From the NCBI RefSeq assembly GCF_015209745.1, contig NZ_CP063657.1:2728001-2792000 (forward strand): a stretch of DNA of 64,000 bases, in the 5' to 3' direction. Below the pieces are notes generated by a model. That model saw only the letters and a list, made by a program, of their open reading frames with translations, made no database searches and was not told the origin of the DNA. Positions 18,202 to 27,496 of this stretch are shown one piece after another. The translations under genes and the position numbers were made by a program. The DNA comes from Lysobacter avium (GTDB lineage Bacteria; Pseudomonadota; Gammaproteobacteria; Xanthomonadales; Xanthomonadaceae). Position 1 is the stretch's first letter; every line of letters starts with the position of its first letter.

Positions 18202-20679
18202 TCAGAACTTGTAGCTGATTTCCACGCCGTACATCCGCGGGCGTGGCGCACTGACGGCGAAGTCGGTGCGGTTGGTGACCTGCAACCCGGTCGCCGGCGG
18301 CACTGCCGGGACGGCAATGAATGCTTCGGGGTCCAGGTAGCGGGTGATGTCCTCGGCGGTGTTGTCGTTGAACGCGTTGTTGACGTAGGCCGTCACGCGC
18401 CAGCTGTCGTTGGGCGACAGGCCGAAGCGGAAGTTCGCGGTGGTCGACGCGCCGGTGTTGGCCAGGTTGGCGATGTCCCAACGCTTGCCTTCGTAGCTCA
18501 CGTCTCCGTTGGCCATCCAGCTCCAGCCGTTGGCCATCTGGCCTTCGTACAGCAGACCGACGGCGGCCTTGTTCTTGGGTACCCGCGGCAACATCTTGCC
18601 GGCCGATGAACCTTCCGGGCTGTCGGGCAGGCAGAACGCCTGCTCACAGATCAGGTCGGCCTGGCCCTGGCTGAAGAACTTGCGGATTTCCGCGTCGGTG
18701 TAGGCGTAGGACATCGTGGCCAGCCAGCCGGGTGCGAACGCCCACTGCGACTCGAGCTCGAGGCCACGGATGCGCGACTCACCGATGTTGGAGGTATACG
18801 ACGTGTTGAAGTACTGGCCGTTGACGAGGCGGGCGGGGCCACCCTCGGTCAGCTGCTGGTTGGTCCAGTCGATCCAGAACACACTGGTGTTGAGCAGCAG
18901 GCGTCCCTCATCCCAACTGCTCTTGATGCCCAGCTCGTAGTTCCACGCCGTCTCCTCGTCGAAGGTGTCAAAGCCGCGTGCGATGAGCTCGTCACGCGAC
19001 TCATCGGTGAAGTCTGCGCGCTGGATATCCAGGTTGAATCCACCCGGCTTGGTGCCCTTGGATGCCAGGCCGAAGACGTGGATGTTGTCGCGCCACTGGT
19101 AGCCCAACGTCACGCGCGGGGTGAAGCTGGTCAGTGAGTTGCTCAGCGAGTAGGGACGGCTGACGATCGTCGGGACGCCAGCGATCACGATGCTGCGAGT
19201 GTCCACCGCAGCCTTGGTCAGCTCGTCCTTGGCATAGCGTCCTTCCAGCGACGCGGTCCACTGGTCGTTGATCTCCCAGTTGACGAAGCCGTAGAGCGCC
19301 TTGTTGACGGTGCTGCCCTGCGGGTTGGTCGGGTTGGCAACCGGCGGTGGCGATGTCACGCCAGGCACGAGCCCGAAGCCGGCCAGGTCGCCGGAGTATC
19401 CCGGCCCGCCGCTGAGGTGGTAGTAGTACGCGCCGAACGTGGCGTAGACCGGCTTTTCAAGGTCGGTGGTGACTCGCAGGTCCTGCGAGTAGTCGGTGGT
19501 CTGGCTTTTGCCGAAGGTTTCGAACGCGCCACCGAAGCCACGGATGCCGCTGTAGTCCTGGTCGGTGGCGACCTTGGACTCGGTCTCGTTGTACGCCGAG
19601 GTGGAGGTCAGCAGCCAGTTGTTGGGGAAGTAGTAGTTCGCGACCAGGCTGGTGCGCAGCTTGCGGTTCTTGTTGCCCGCCGGATAACCCGCGGCCGCCA
19701 GGCTGGGCGTGTTGATCGGGAAGTTCTCGGGAGTCTTGAGCGTTCCGCAGAAATACCCGCGGCGGCGGGTGCTGGAAATCGGGAACCCCGCACCGGGCAG
19801 CGTCGCCCCGGTGTACTCGGGCAGGTAGCAGTTCGCCGCATCTGCGCCCAGGCGCGAGATCGGATAGAACTCGTCGTCGGTTTTCTGGAACATCACCCGG
19901 CCGAGCAGCTCCAGGTTGTTGGTCGCGCTCCACACCAGCGAGCCCATCATGCCGGTGGTCTCGTTGCCGCCCAGGTCCTTGGTGCCGGAAATCGGATTGT
20001 AGAAGATGCTGTCGTTGCCACGGTGGACGAAGCTGAGGTCATAGCCCACCGCGCCGTCGGCGGCGGTGTTGGAATAGGAGCCGACGTACTTGTACTGGCC
20101 GTGGTTGCCGCCGCCGACGGTGAGCTTGCCGCCCTGGTTGGTACCCGGACGCTTGGTGATGAAGTTCACCGCGCCGGAGAACGTGCGGCGACCGAAGGCA
20201 GCCGACTGGGGACCACGGATCACTTCCACGCGGTCCAGGCTTTCCAGCCCGTAGCCGGAGATGTCGCCGTCGACAAAAATGCCGTCGATGAAGAACGAGG
20301 CGTTCGGCTCGCCCTGGATGTTGGACATGCCGCGGATCACGGGGCGGTCGAAGCTGCGTCCGAATGCCGAACGGAACGAAAAGCCGGGGGTGAACGCGGC
20401 AATGTCGCGCACGTCCTCAAAGCCCTTCTCCTCAATCGTCTCGGCGGATACTGCCGTGATCGGAATCGGAATGGACTGCAGCGATTCGGAAACACCGCGT
20501 GCGGTCACGGTGACAGTATCAAGCTGGGTGGCGCTGGAATCGTATTCCGATGGTGCGGCGGCCGGCGGTGCCTGGTCGGCGGGCTGTGGCGGTGCCTGCT
20601 GGGCAACGGCCCGCGGCGCGGCAACGAACAAGGTGGCCGCAATGCAGGCGCTCAGCAATTTAGGGCGGAGGGTAATCAT
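18202..20679 (-). CDS. TonB-dependent outer-membrane receptor, copy 1
   Basis: The 825-residue protein has a signal peptide (MITLRPKLLSACIAATLFVAAPRAVAQ), a TonB-box-like TQLDTVTVTARG, a plug domain with VIRGMSNIQGEP and SLDRVEVIRGPQSAAFGRRTFSGAVNFIT, and a 22-strand-type barrel ending in RMYGVEISYKF with the terminal Phe. Such receptors import bulky or scarce ligands using the proton motive force. It is followed by its oxidase partner (18124) and preceded by the second oxidase (38 bases). GC-rich like the surrounding genome, unlike its paralogue at 22225. Confidence 0.92.
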   Translation of the reverse strand: MITLRPKLLSACIAATLFVAAPRAVAQQAPPQPADQAPPAAAPSEYDSSATQLDTVTVTARGVSESLQSIPIPITAVSAETIEEKGFEDVRDIAAFTPGFSFRSAFGRSFDRPVIRGMSNIQGEPNASFFIDGIFVDGDISGYGLESLDRVEVIRGPQSAAFGRRTFSGAVNFITKRPGTNQGGKLTVGGGNHGQYKYVGSYSNTAADGAVGYDLSFVHRGNDSIFYNPISGTKDLGGNETTGMMGSLVWSATNNLELLGRVMFQKTDDEFYPISRLGADAANCYLPEYTGATLPGAGFPISSTRRRGYFCGTLKTPENFPINTPSLAAAGYPAGNKNRKLRTSLVANYYFPNNWLLTSTSAYNETESKVATDQDYSGIRGFGGAFETFGKSQTTDYSQDLRVTTDLEKPVYATFGAYYYHLSGGPGYSGDLAGFGLVPGVTSPPPVANPTNPQGSTVNKALYGFVNWEINDQWTASLEGRYAKDELTKAAVDTRSIVIAGVPTIVSRPYSLSNSLTSFTPRVTLGYQWRDNIHVFGLASKGTKPGGFNLDIQRADFTDESRDELIARGFDTFDEETAWNYELGIKSSWDEGRLLLNTSVFWIDWTNQQLTEGGPARLVNGQYFNTSYTSNIGESRIRGLELESQWAFAPGWLATMSYAYTDAEIRKFFSQGQADLICEQAFCLPDSPEGSSAGKMLPRVPKNKAAVGLLYEGQMANGWSWMANGDVSYEGKRWDIANLANTGASTTANFRFGLSPNDSWRVTAYVNNAFNDNTAEDITRYLDPEAFIAVPAVPPATGLQVTNRTDFAVSAPRPRMYGVEISYKF

Positions 20680-20717
20680 TAAAAAAACTCCGAATGGATC
20701 TGGTTTTGGTTGTGGAT

Positions 20718-22184
20718 TCAGGCTGCCAGAACGGCAGCCGCTGCGCGTTCGCCGGACACGACCGCGGCTTCCATGCCGGGTTTGTCGAACGCGTTGTGTT
20801 CGCCGCCAAAGTGGATGCGTCCGAAACGCTTTCCACTCCATTGCACGGTGTCGGCCACCCGGCCGGGAGCGATTTCAGAGAAGGCACCGTCGGCAAAACG
20901 GTCAGAGCCCCAGCTACGCGTGGCCAGCGGTTCCAGAGCACCGGCGCTGGACGGCCGCAGCCGAGCCAGTTCGCCCATCGCCCACTGCATACGCGCATCT
21001 GGGGCCATGCGGTCGACGCGATTGGCAGCATCGCCGTTGAGCCAGACTATCAGGCGCTGAATGGTGCCTTCGGTATCGGGAACGGCCATGACTCGCTGAA
21101 GCGGTCCGTCGTTCCACATGTTCATGGGCAATCCATCCAATTCCCAGAATGGCTTGGTTGGATGGAGATGGATGGTCGTGATTGAATTGCTGCGTCGGTT
21201 GGCCCACACCTCAGTCTGTACCTGGGGAGGCGCGGGGGTGAACCGGATACGACTGAGTGGGCCACTCGGGACGGTGATGACCACATGATCGGCACGGAAC
21301 CGCTGTCCATTGCTGCAACCCACCTCGATTCCACGGGCATTTTGTTCCACCGCGATGACCTCCATACCGAGGAGCGGCGTGGATTGGAGGGCTTCAGCCA
21401 TTGCTTCGGGTAGCGCTTGGCTTCCCCGGGTGACCCACCCGGCGCCGGGCGTACTGGCGGCGCGATTTTCTGACGGCCGGGAACCCTGTTGGCGAGCCAA
21501 ATGCTCAGCCTGACGTCGCAGAGCGTCCAAAGCACTGATCGTCCTAAGTGAGGTGTAGCTGTCCGCCACGTCCATCCAGTCCAACGCCTGCGAAGACCAG
21601 CCCCTCGACGAGAGGAAGTCGCGTAAGGGGATGTCCATTTCCAGATTCGCAGGGTCGTCCCAGCCAGCGATCGTCTTCAATGCGACCTCATTCATGGCCG
21701 TCCTCAGTAGATTGGGAGGCGCAATGGTGTGTTCGCGACCCTGTAGAGGGTTGAGTGGGCTTGAGATCCAGTTCGCGCTGGAGACAATCTGACCGGCATG
21801 TATCAACGCAGTGGGTAACGGCCTGCCGTCTGGCCCCATCAGGTTAATGGCGGGTGGAGCGATCTCAATGCCAACCCGATCCGCATGCGCATGCACACGC
21901 TCGTACGCGTCGCCAACCTGAACGCCCCCGACCTCAAAACGCAAGCCGTTGCGCTCAATTGTGTTCAGCCTGCCTCCAATACGGTTGTTACCCTCCAATA
22001 CCGTTACTCGCGCTCCGGAATCCTCCAATTTCTGCGCGGCGGCCAGCCCTGCAAGACCAGCACCGATCACGATGATATCGCTGCCGCGCTCACCGCCCAA
22101 GCGAGAGTTGGGTAGCCCTGCGCACCCCAACAGGCCCAGCGCCGTGGCTCCCGCGCTTGCCTTCAGAAAACGTCGTCTATCCAT
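20718..22184 (-). CDS. Tat-exported flavin monoamine oxidase-family lipoprotein, copy 2
   Basis: The 488-residue protein starts MDRRRFLKASAGATALGLLGC, again a Tat motif plus lipobox. It matches copy 1 along its length (for example DIIVIGAGLAGLAAAQ, WMDVADSYTSLRTISALDALRR, RIHFGGEHNAFDKPGMEAAVVSGERAA) but has an insertion near residue 225 (EHLARQQGSRPSENRAASTPG). An ATG nine bases earlier is possible; I chose the start that matches copy 1. Codon use is more AT-tolerant than in copy 1. It likely oxidises a related amine in the periplasm alongside TonB receptor 2. Confidence 0.85.
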   Translation of the reverse strand: MDRRRFLKASAGATALGLLGCAGLPNSRLGGERGSDIIVIGAGLAGLAAAQKLEDSGARVTVLEGNNRIGGRLNTIERNGLRFEVGGVQVGDAYERVHAHADRVGIEIAPPAINLMGPDGRPLPTALIHAGQIVSSANWISSPLNPLQGREHTIAPPNLLRTAMNEVALKTIAGWDDPANLEMDIPLRDFLSSRGWSSQALDWMDVADSYTSLRTISALDALRRQAEHLARQQGSRPSENRAASTPGAGWVTRGSQALPEAMAEALQSTPLLGMEVIAVEQNARGIEVGCSNGQRFRADHVVITVPSGPLSRIRFTPAPPQVQTEVWANRRSNSITTIHLHPTKPFWELDGLPMNMWNDGPLQRVMAVPDTEGTIQRLIVWLNGDAANRVDRMAPDARMQWAMGELARLRPSSAGALEPLATRSWGSDRFADGAFSEIAPGRVADTVQWSGKRFGRIHFGGEHNAFDKPGMEAAVVSGERAAAAVLAA

Positions 22185-22224
22185 AATGTCCATCCCGAAG
22201 CTCGATTCAAGATTTCGCGTCACT

Positions 22225-24708
22225 TCAGAAGCGGTAACGGACTTCCACGCCCCACATCCGAGGCTGGCGAGCCGTGACCGTGAAGTCGCGGTAGTTGGTG
22301 CGCTGATAGCCATCATCCGGCGGCAGCGCCGGGATATACAACGCCGCGATTGGATCCACTGTCCTCTGGGTGCCTTCTGCAGCGGTCTCGTTGAACGCAT
22401 TGTTCACATAGGCACTGATTCGCCAGTTCTCACTCGGGTCGACACTAGCCCGGAATTGTGCAGTTGTAGACGCCGGGAGCCTGAGCAGGTTGTGGATCTG
22501 TACGTAACGCGGTCCCTGGTAAGAAACGTCGCCGTTGACGTTCCACCCCCAGCCGTTGGCTAACTGACCTTCATACATCAGACCCACTGCAAAGGTGTTT
22601 CGGGAAACAAGCGGCAACTGGTTGCCCTTCGCATTGGCAATGGGATTATCAAGGGTGGCGTATGGACCGTCGCTCAGAAGATCGGCGTGATCTTGGTCGG
22701 CAAAGTTGAGTATTTCAGCATCAATGAAAGAGTAAGCCAAAGTTCCTAGCCACCCCTCGGCAAATGCCCACTGTGATTCCAGTTCGAAGCCGCGGTTGCG
22801 AGACTTGCCGACGTTCATGATGTAGGACTCGTTGACAATGTCGCCGTTAATCAATGGTGTCGCACGTGTCTCGGTCAGCTGCTGGTCTATCCAATCGATG
22901 AAATAGACGCTTGCGTTGACGCGGAGTCTGTTGTCCAGCCAATCACTCTTCAATCCCAATTCATAGTTCCAAGCGGACTCCTCGTCATAGGTAAACCGTC
23001 CTTCTCCCTCGATCTTGGCACGCTCTTCGTCTGAAATACCCGCACGCTGGGAAACGATGTTGAACCCACCCGGCTTGTTACCGCGTGCTGCCATGCCATA
23101 GACCCGGACGTTGTCGCGCCACTGATACCCCAAGGTAACCCGGGGAGTGAAGTTGGTGAAGGAGTCCGATAGCGCGTATTCGTTGGTGAGGATCTGAGGC
23201 ACTCCATCGAAGTTGAGTCGCTTACTATCCACACCTGCCACGCTGATTTCATCGGTCGCGTAGCGTCCTTCGAATGACGCGGTCCAGCGATCATTGATAT
23301 CCCAATTCACTAGGCCGTAGATCGACTTGTTCGCTACCTGGCCCTGCGGATGATTCGGAATGAGACTGTAGGGTCCCGGTGGGACATCGGGGACAAGTGC
23401 AAAACCGGAGAGGTCTCCCGACGCTCCCGGACCGGACTTTTGCTGGTAATAATGCACACCCACCGCAGCGTAAATCGGTTTCTCCAGATCTGTGGTCAGA
23501 CGAAGGTCCTGCGACCAGTCTCGGCCGCGGCTTTGGCTGATGGTTTCAAATGCGCCTCCTAACCCCCGAACGCCGCTGCCGTCTTGATCAATAGCGGAGA
23601 AATTTTTCTGCTGGTTGTAGGCACTGGTAGATTGCAAGGTCCAGTAGTTGGGGAAGTGGTACTCAGCCACCAGGCTCGTCCGCACCCTATCGCTATTTGA
23701 CCCGGCCGGGTATCCAGCCAATTCAAAAGCAGGTGTGTTGATCGAGACTTGCGTTGGAGCTTTGACGGTGCCGCAGATATACCCTTTTCGCCGGTTGTCA
23801 GAAACCGGCACGCCTCCAATCGTATTGCCGTTCAGGTCGGGAAGGTAGCAATTAAGCGCTGAGCTCCCGATCCGTGTCGCCGGTGCCGGGTCATCCTTCG
23901 TACGGAGTTTAGACACTCGAGCCGTGACATTGAAATCAGGCGTTGCACGCCAGATCGCTGACGCCATGATTCCGGTAGTTTCAAAGCCTCCGATATCCTT
24001 CTTTCCGGAAACTGGATTGTAGAAGGTGTTGTCGTGACCTCGATGCAGAAAGCTCACGTCATATCCTACTGCTCCGTCCGCGGCCGTATTGGAGTATCTA
24101 CCACTGTACTTGTATTGACCGTGCGAACCCCCACCGAATGTCAGGGTGCCTCCAGGATTGCTGCCTGGGATCTGCGTGATGAAATTGACAGCGCCCGAAA
24201 AGGTTTGCCGCCCAAACATTGCAGCCTGCGGACCACGGATGACTTCGACCCGATCGAGGTTTTCCACACCGTAGTCTGCAATGCTGCCGTCGGTGTAGAT
24301 GCCATCGATAAAGAAGGCCGCATTTGGATTACCGCGGATGTTGGACATACCCCGGATGACAATCTGCTGGTCGGACCGGCCGTAGCGTGAATTGTGATAC
24401 GTGAATCCCGGCGAGAAGCTTGCAATATCGCTGATATCCTCGAATCCCTTATTTTCTATCATGGTTCGAGTAACTGCAGTAATAGGCAACGGCATCGCCT
24501 GAAGTGGCTCCTCGATGCCCCGGGCGGTGACACTCACGGACTCGAGGTTGACTGCTGTCTTACTGGACTGGGAGTCTTTTTCCGCTCGCTCAGACAAGAC
24601 TGGATTTGGTGGCGCAGGAGTTGATGTCTCTTGCGCTTGGACAAAGGACCCGGCCGCCATCAGTCCAATCGCAATCGAAATGCTCAGTAAGTTGGGCTTA
24701 GCTATCAT
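22225..24708 (-). CDS. TonB-dependent outer-membrane receptor, copy 2 (AT-richer)
   Basis: The 827-residue receptor begins MIAKPNLLSISIAIGLMAAGSFVQAQ (signal peptide), has the plug segment NLDRVEVIRGPQAAMFGRQTFSGAVNFIT and ends RMWGVEVRYRF. It is colinear with copy 1. Composition differs clearly: in the matched stretches 24061-24120 and 20041-20100 I count 30 against 39 G or C. A CGGAG ribosome site lies before the start. This suggests the module came from a different genome rather than by local duplication alone. Confidence 0.92.
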   Translation of the reverse strand: MIAKPNLLSISIAIGLMAAGSFVQAQETSTPAPPNPVLSERAEKDSQSSKTAVNLESVSVTARGIEEPLQAMPLPITAVTRTMIENKGFEDISDIASFSPGFTYHNSRYGRSDQQIVIRGMSNIRGNPNAAFFIDGIYTDGSIADYGVENLDRVEVIRGPQAAMFGRQTFSGAVNFITQIPGSNPGGTLTFGGGSHGQYKYSGRYSNTAADGAVGYDVSFLHRGHDNTFYNPVSGKKDIGGFETTGIMASAIWRATPDFNVTARVSKLRTKDDPAPATRIGSSALNCYLPDLNGNTIGGVPVSDNRRKGYICGTVKAPTQVSINTPAFELAGYPAGSNSDRVRTSLVAEYHFPNYWTLQSTSAYNQQKNFSAIDQDGSGVRGLGGAFETISQSRGRDWSQDLRLTTDLEKPIYAAVGVHYYQQKSGPGASGDLSGFALVPDVPPGPYSLIPNHPQGQVANKSIYGLVNWDINDRWTASFEGRYATDEISVAGVDSKRLNFDGVPQILTNEYALSDSFTNFTPRVTLGYQWRDNVRVYGMAARGNKPGGFNIVSQRAGISDEERAKIEGEGRFTYDEESAWNYELGLKSDWLDNRLRVNASVYFIDWIDQQLTETRATPLINGDIVNESYIMNVGKSRNRGFELESQWAFAEGWLGTLAYSFIDAEILNFADQDHADLLSDGPYATLDNPIANAKGNQLPLVSRNTFAVGLMYEGQLANGWGWNVNGDVSYQGPRYVQIHNLLRLPASTTAQFRASVDPSENWRISAYVNNAFNETAAEGTQRTVDPIAALYIPALPPDDGYQRTNYRDFTVTARQPRMWGVEVRYRF

Positions 24709-24780
24709 GAATACTCCGGTGGTTGGCGTAAGTCGGAACAGGGCTCGTAGACGAGAAATTCGTGTTCTGAAGGGTGATGA

Positions 24781-25668
24781 CTAGTCTTTTTTGGCTGTGG
24801 TGCCCTCGTGCTGGCGCTCATGCAACTGCTTGTAAAGCGTCCAACTGGTCATGTTCGGCTCGACCCACTCCCTGGGTGCGGTCGCGTACTCCGGGTAGGT
24901 GCTACGCACGCGCTCCTGGATATCCGCTGGAAGCGCGGAAATCGAGGCCTTCTTGTTTCCCTGGGCGATGTAGAGGAGATTTCCGGGCGCTTGGCCCATC
25001 TCCATCCACGGCAGCCATGGGCCAATCCGGGTCCAGCCGTAGCTCACATCCGCCTGGCTCCGGGCGGGATCTTCCATCTGCACGCGTGGCACGAAGAACA
25101 TGAAATGCTCCGATCCGGTGTACATCTCGCCCGAGGACTGCTTGGGGAAGTCCTTCGGCGGCAACGGGTTGGGATAGGTCAGCGGAATGTTCATCGTGAA
25201 CATCAGCTCGTCGCCAGCTTCAACCCATGGCAGCGTGGACGGCCGGCCCGGCGGGTTGAGGGTCTGGTTGACGGGGTCATTGGCGACCTGCAGGACGCTG
25301 TTGCGTTCGCCGGTCATTGGGTTGTCCCACTCGTCGATGATCTTGCCGGTCTTGAGGTCGCGATAGAACGTCAGTTCGCGGGTCAGCATCCGCCACACCC
25401 CGTCGGCCTGCTTCTCCGCCCGGCAGATGTTGTAACCCTCGAAACCAAGAAGCGCCGACGGCGCTTTTTGCGGCAATTGCGCGAAAACCGTGCCCGACCA
25501 CCACAGGATCACGTCCTCGTCCTGGTCGAGCGAACAGCGCATCTTGACCAGCGCTGCGACATTGCCGGCGTCGGTGCTCAGGTCGAGCGCGGGACCGGCT
25601 GCCTGGGCAGCGGCGGTGGGAGCAAAGGCACTTGTCGCAATGGCCAGCACGGAGAACAGTCGCAACAT
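24781..25668 (-). CDS. DUF1838-family secreted protein
   Basis: The 295-residue protein begins with a signal peptide (MLRLFSVLAIATSAFAPTAAAQA) after an AGAGGT ribosome site. The body resembles DUF1838: KMRCSLDQDEDVILWWSGTVFAQLP, FEGYNICRAE, LTRELTFYRDLKTGKIIDEWDNP and a C-terminal SYGWTRIGPWLPWMEMGQAPGNLLY. Its function is unknown; similar proteins tend, as far as I recall, to sit near TonB receptors and oxidoreductases. It is the first gene of the minus-strand operon that runs to gcdH and faces the methyltransferase operon across the shared promoter region. Confidence 0.75.
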   Translation of the reverse strand: MLRLFSVLAIATSAFAPTAAAQAAGPALDLSTDAGNVAALVKMRCSLDQDEDVILWWSGTVFAQLPQKAPSALLGFEGYNICRAEKQADGVWRMLTRELTFYRDLKTGKIIDEWDNPMTGERNSVLQVANDPVNQTLNPPGRPSTLPWVEAGDELMFTMNIPLTYPNPLPPKDFPKQSSGEMYTGSEHFMFFVPRVQMEDPARSQADVSYGWTRIGPWLPWMEMGQAPGNLLYIAQGNKKASISALPADIQERVRSTYPEYATAPREWVEPNMTSWTLYKQLHERQHEGTTAKKD

Positions 25669-25755
25669 GCAATTACCTCTTGGCGGGTGGGATTGGGGCG
25701 GCGCCGCGAGGGCTGCCACCACGGTCGAAAACAGGGGCTTGAACATGAATACGGC

Positions 25756-25785
25756 TTGACCAGCACCCCTGAGATGACCTATAGC
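25756..25785 (+). promoter_or_regulatory. Sigma-70-type promoter of the methyltransferase operon
   Basis: TTGACC (25756-25761), an 18-base spacer and TATAGC (25780-25785) form a plausible -35/-10 pair about 75 bases before the methyltransferase start. The -10 lies inside the putative GntR operator, so binding there would block RNA polymerase. Confidence 0.45.
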
Positions 25786-25796
25786 TATATCATTAG
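25779..25796. promoter_or_regulatory. Putative GntR-regulator operator, site 1
   Basis: CTATAGCTATATCATTA here and CTATAGTTATAGCATTA at 56685 share 15 of 17 positions, in a genome where AT-rich runs are rare. The core TATAGCTATA is a perfect palindrome. It sits in the divergent promoter between the DUF1838 and methyltransferase operons. Assignment to the GntR regulator at 56723 is inferred from the copy in that gene's own promoter. Confidence 0.5.
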
Positions 25797-25802
25797 TTCA
25801 TG

Positions 25803-25816
25803 ATTGTCCAGTCATT
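25803..25816. promoter_or_regulatory. Imperfect palindrome ATTGTCCAGTCATT
   Basis: This 14-mer differs at two positions from ATTGTCCGGACATT found at 13574 and 62611. It lies just downstream of the predicted start of the methyltransferase transcript. Confidence 0.25.
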
Positions 25817-25861
25817 TGCATTTCGACAATCCCGATGCACCGAAACTGAATGGAGCAAACC

Positions 25862-27046
25862 ATGTCCCAGCAAGCCCTTCCCCCGAGCTGGCAGCACGTA
25901 GGTCGCCATGACGTGTTTCCGCAAAGCGGCCACGACGACACCGCGCGGTTCGATTTTCTCGCCAACATGAACGGATACCTCTCCACGAAGCTGAGCCCGA
26001 AGGTCCGCGTCGCGTATGAGAAGCGCGTCAAACCGGCCTTCGAGCAGGCCCAGGGACGCGCGCCAGAGACCCGTCACGAAGTACGCAAGGCGATGGTCGG
26101 CGATCCGATCTACCAGACCTGGAGCGCGCTTCGCCGCAACACGATGGAGATGCGCCAGCAAGCCGGACGCGGGATGGTGTTGCGCCAGCTCGCGCCGCTG
26201 GTCGACAAGGCCCGCGAGCTCAACGAGGGCGCGGAGACGCTGCAGCTCGATCCCGCAGTCAAGGTCCCCCGCCACGTCAGCGCCGTGGACATCCATTGCA
26301 TGCCCGGCGGTTACCACACCGAATTGGTCGACGATGACATCTCGGCGGGCGCCAACTATGACGCGGGCATCTTCGCCACCACCGGGGGCATGCTGGGGCG
26401 TTACAACGACGGCGGTGGCCAGGCGTTGGCACAGTGGCTGAAGAAGGAACACCCGGACTTCAAGCCGCGCCGGATCCTGGATCTGGGCTGCACGGTCGGC
26501 CACAACGTGGTGCCGCTGGCGCAGGCGTTCCCCGACGCCGAAGTGATCGCGGTCGACGTGGCCGCGCCGATGCTGCGCTACGCCCATGCGCGCGCCCAGT
26601 CGATGGGCGTGAAAAACCTCACCTTCCGCCAGGCGGATGCCGAGTCACTGGACTACCCCGACGGCCACTTCGACCTCATCAGCACGGCGATGTTCTGGCA
26701 CGAGAGCTCGGCCAAGTCGATGCCCAGGACCCTGAAGGAAGTGCATCGCCTCCTCGCCGATGGCGGCCTGTCGGCCAACTTGGAACAGCCGCAGTACCAC
26801 GGCATGGACCCCTACGAGGCGTTCGTGCGCGACTGGGATGCCTACAACAACAACGAGCCCTTCTGGAGCGTCATGCACGAGTACGACCTGCGCAAGATGA
26901 TGGTCGCGGCCGGATTTGACGACAGCAAGTACTTCGAGACCACGGTCGCCGGCGTGGTTGATCGCAGCATTTTCCCGGAGGCCAGCAACGACGGCGAGGA
27001 CTACGGCCGGGCCGCCTTGTGGACCATGTTTGGAGCGTGGAAATGA
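25862..27046 (+). CDS. Class I SAM-dependent methyltransferase
   Basis: The 394-residue protein has an N-terminal region of about 200 residues without recognised domain, then a Rossmann methyltransferase domain with motif I RILDLGCTVGHNVVPLA, acidic EVIAVDVAAPMLRYA, RQADAESLDYPDGHFDLI and LKEVHRLLADGGL. It probably methylates a small molecule. No signal peptide, so cytoplasmic. It leads the plus-strand operon; the next gene starts inside its stop codon (ATGA). The target could be an N- or O-group of a degradation intermediate, but sequence does not say. Confidence 0.8.
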   Translation: MSQQALPPSWQHVGRHDVFPQSGHDDTARFDFLANMNGYLSTKLSPKVRVAYEKRVKPAFEQAQGRAPETRHEVRKAMVGDPIYQTWSALRRNTMEMRQQAGRGMVLRQLAPLVDKARELNEGAETLQLDPAVKVPRHVSAVDIHCMPGGYHTELVDDDISAGANYDAGIFATTGGMLGRYNDGGGQALAQWLKKEHPDFKPRRILDLGCTVGHNVVPLAQAFPDAEVIAVDVAAPMLRYAHARAQSMGVKNLTFRQADAESLDYPDGHFDLISTAMFWHESSAKSMPRTLKEVHRLLADGGLSANLEQPQYHGMDPYEAFVRDWDAYNNNEPFWSVMHEYDLRKMMVAAGFDDSKYFETTVAGVVDRSIFPEASNDGEDYGRAALWTMFGAWK

Positions 27047-27426
27047 GCGCACTGCCCGAGATCGACGACCTTGATCCGATCACCCTTGCCGGCACGCGGC
27101 CGAAAGGAAAGCGTCCCTACTTCTTCCAGGACCCGGACGTGGAGCGTGTGCTCTCCATCGCGATGGTGATCGCGATGGAGCATGCCGTGACCCGGCAGCG
27201 ACTGGACGCGCTGGAGCGTCTGATCGAGTCCAAGGGCGTGGCAACCCGCGCCGAGCTGGACCAGTTCCAGCCTGACGCCGACGCCGAAGCCGAGCGCACC
27301 ACCTGGATGCAGGCCTACATCGCCCGCGTGTTGCGCATCGTGCAGCAGGAAACCGAAGCGCTGGAAAGCGGCACCAAGGAGCCGCCGCTGGCCGACCTGA
27401 TCGCGCAGATGCGTGACGACCACTGA
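27043..27426 (+). CDS. Small conserved-looking protein of unknown function
   Basis: The 127-residue acidic protein (MSALPEIDDLDPITLAGTRP start) contains a helical segment VERVLSIAMVIAMEHAVTRQRLDALERLIESKG with the character of a coiled coil, followed by LDQFQPDADAEAERTTWMQAYIARVLRIVQQE. There are no cysteines and no signal peptide. The ATGA overlap with the methyltransferase suggests that both are made together and perhaps form a complex. I do not recognise a family. Confidence 0.65.
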   Translation: MSALPEIDDLDPITLAGTRPKGKRPYFFQDPDVERVLSIAMVIAMEHAVTRQRLDALERLIESKGVATRAELDQFQPDADAEAERTTWMQAYIARVLRIVQQETEALESGTKEPPLADLIAQMRDDH

Positions 27427-27496
27427 CCCACGGATCCCTGGAGCGGCGCGCCCGCGCGTGCTTCGTTGCATCCCCACCCGTGACCAAGGAACAAGA

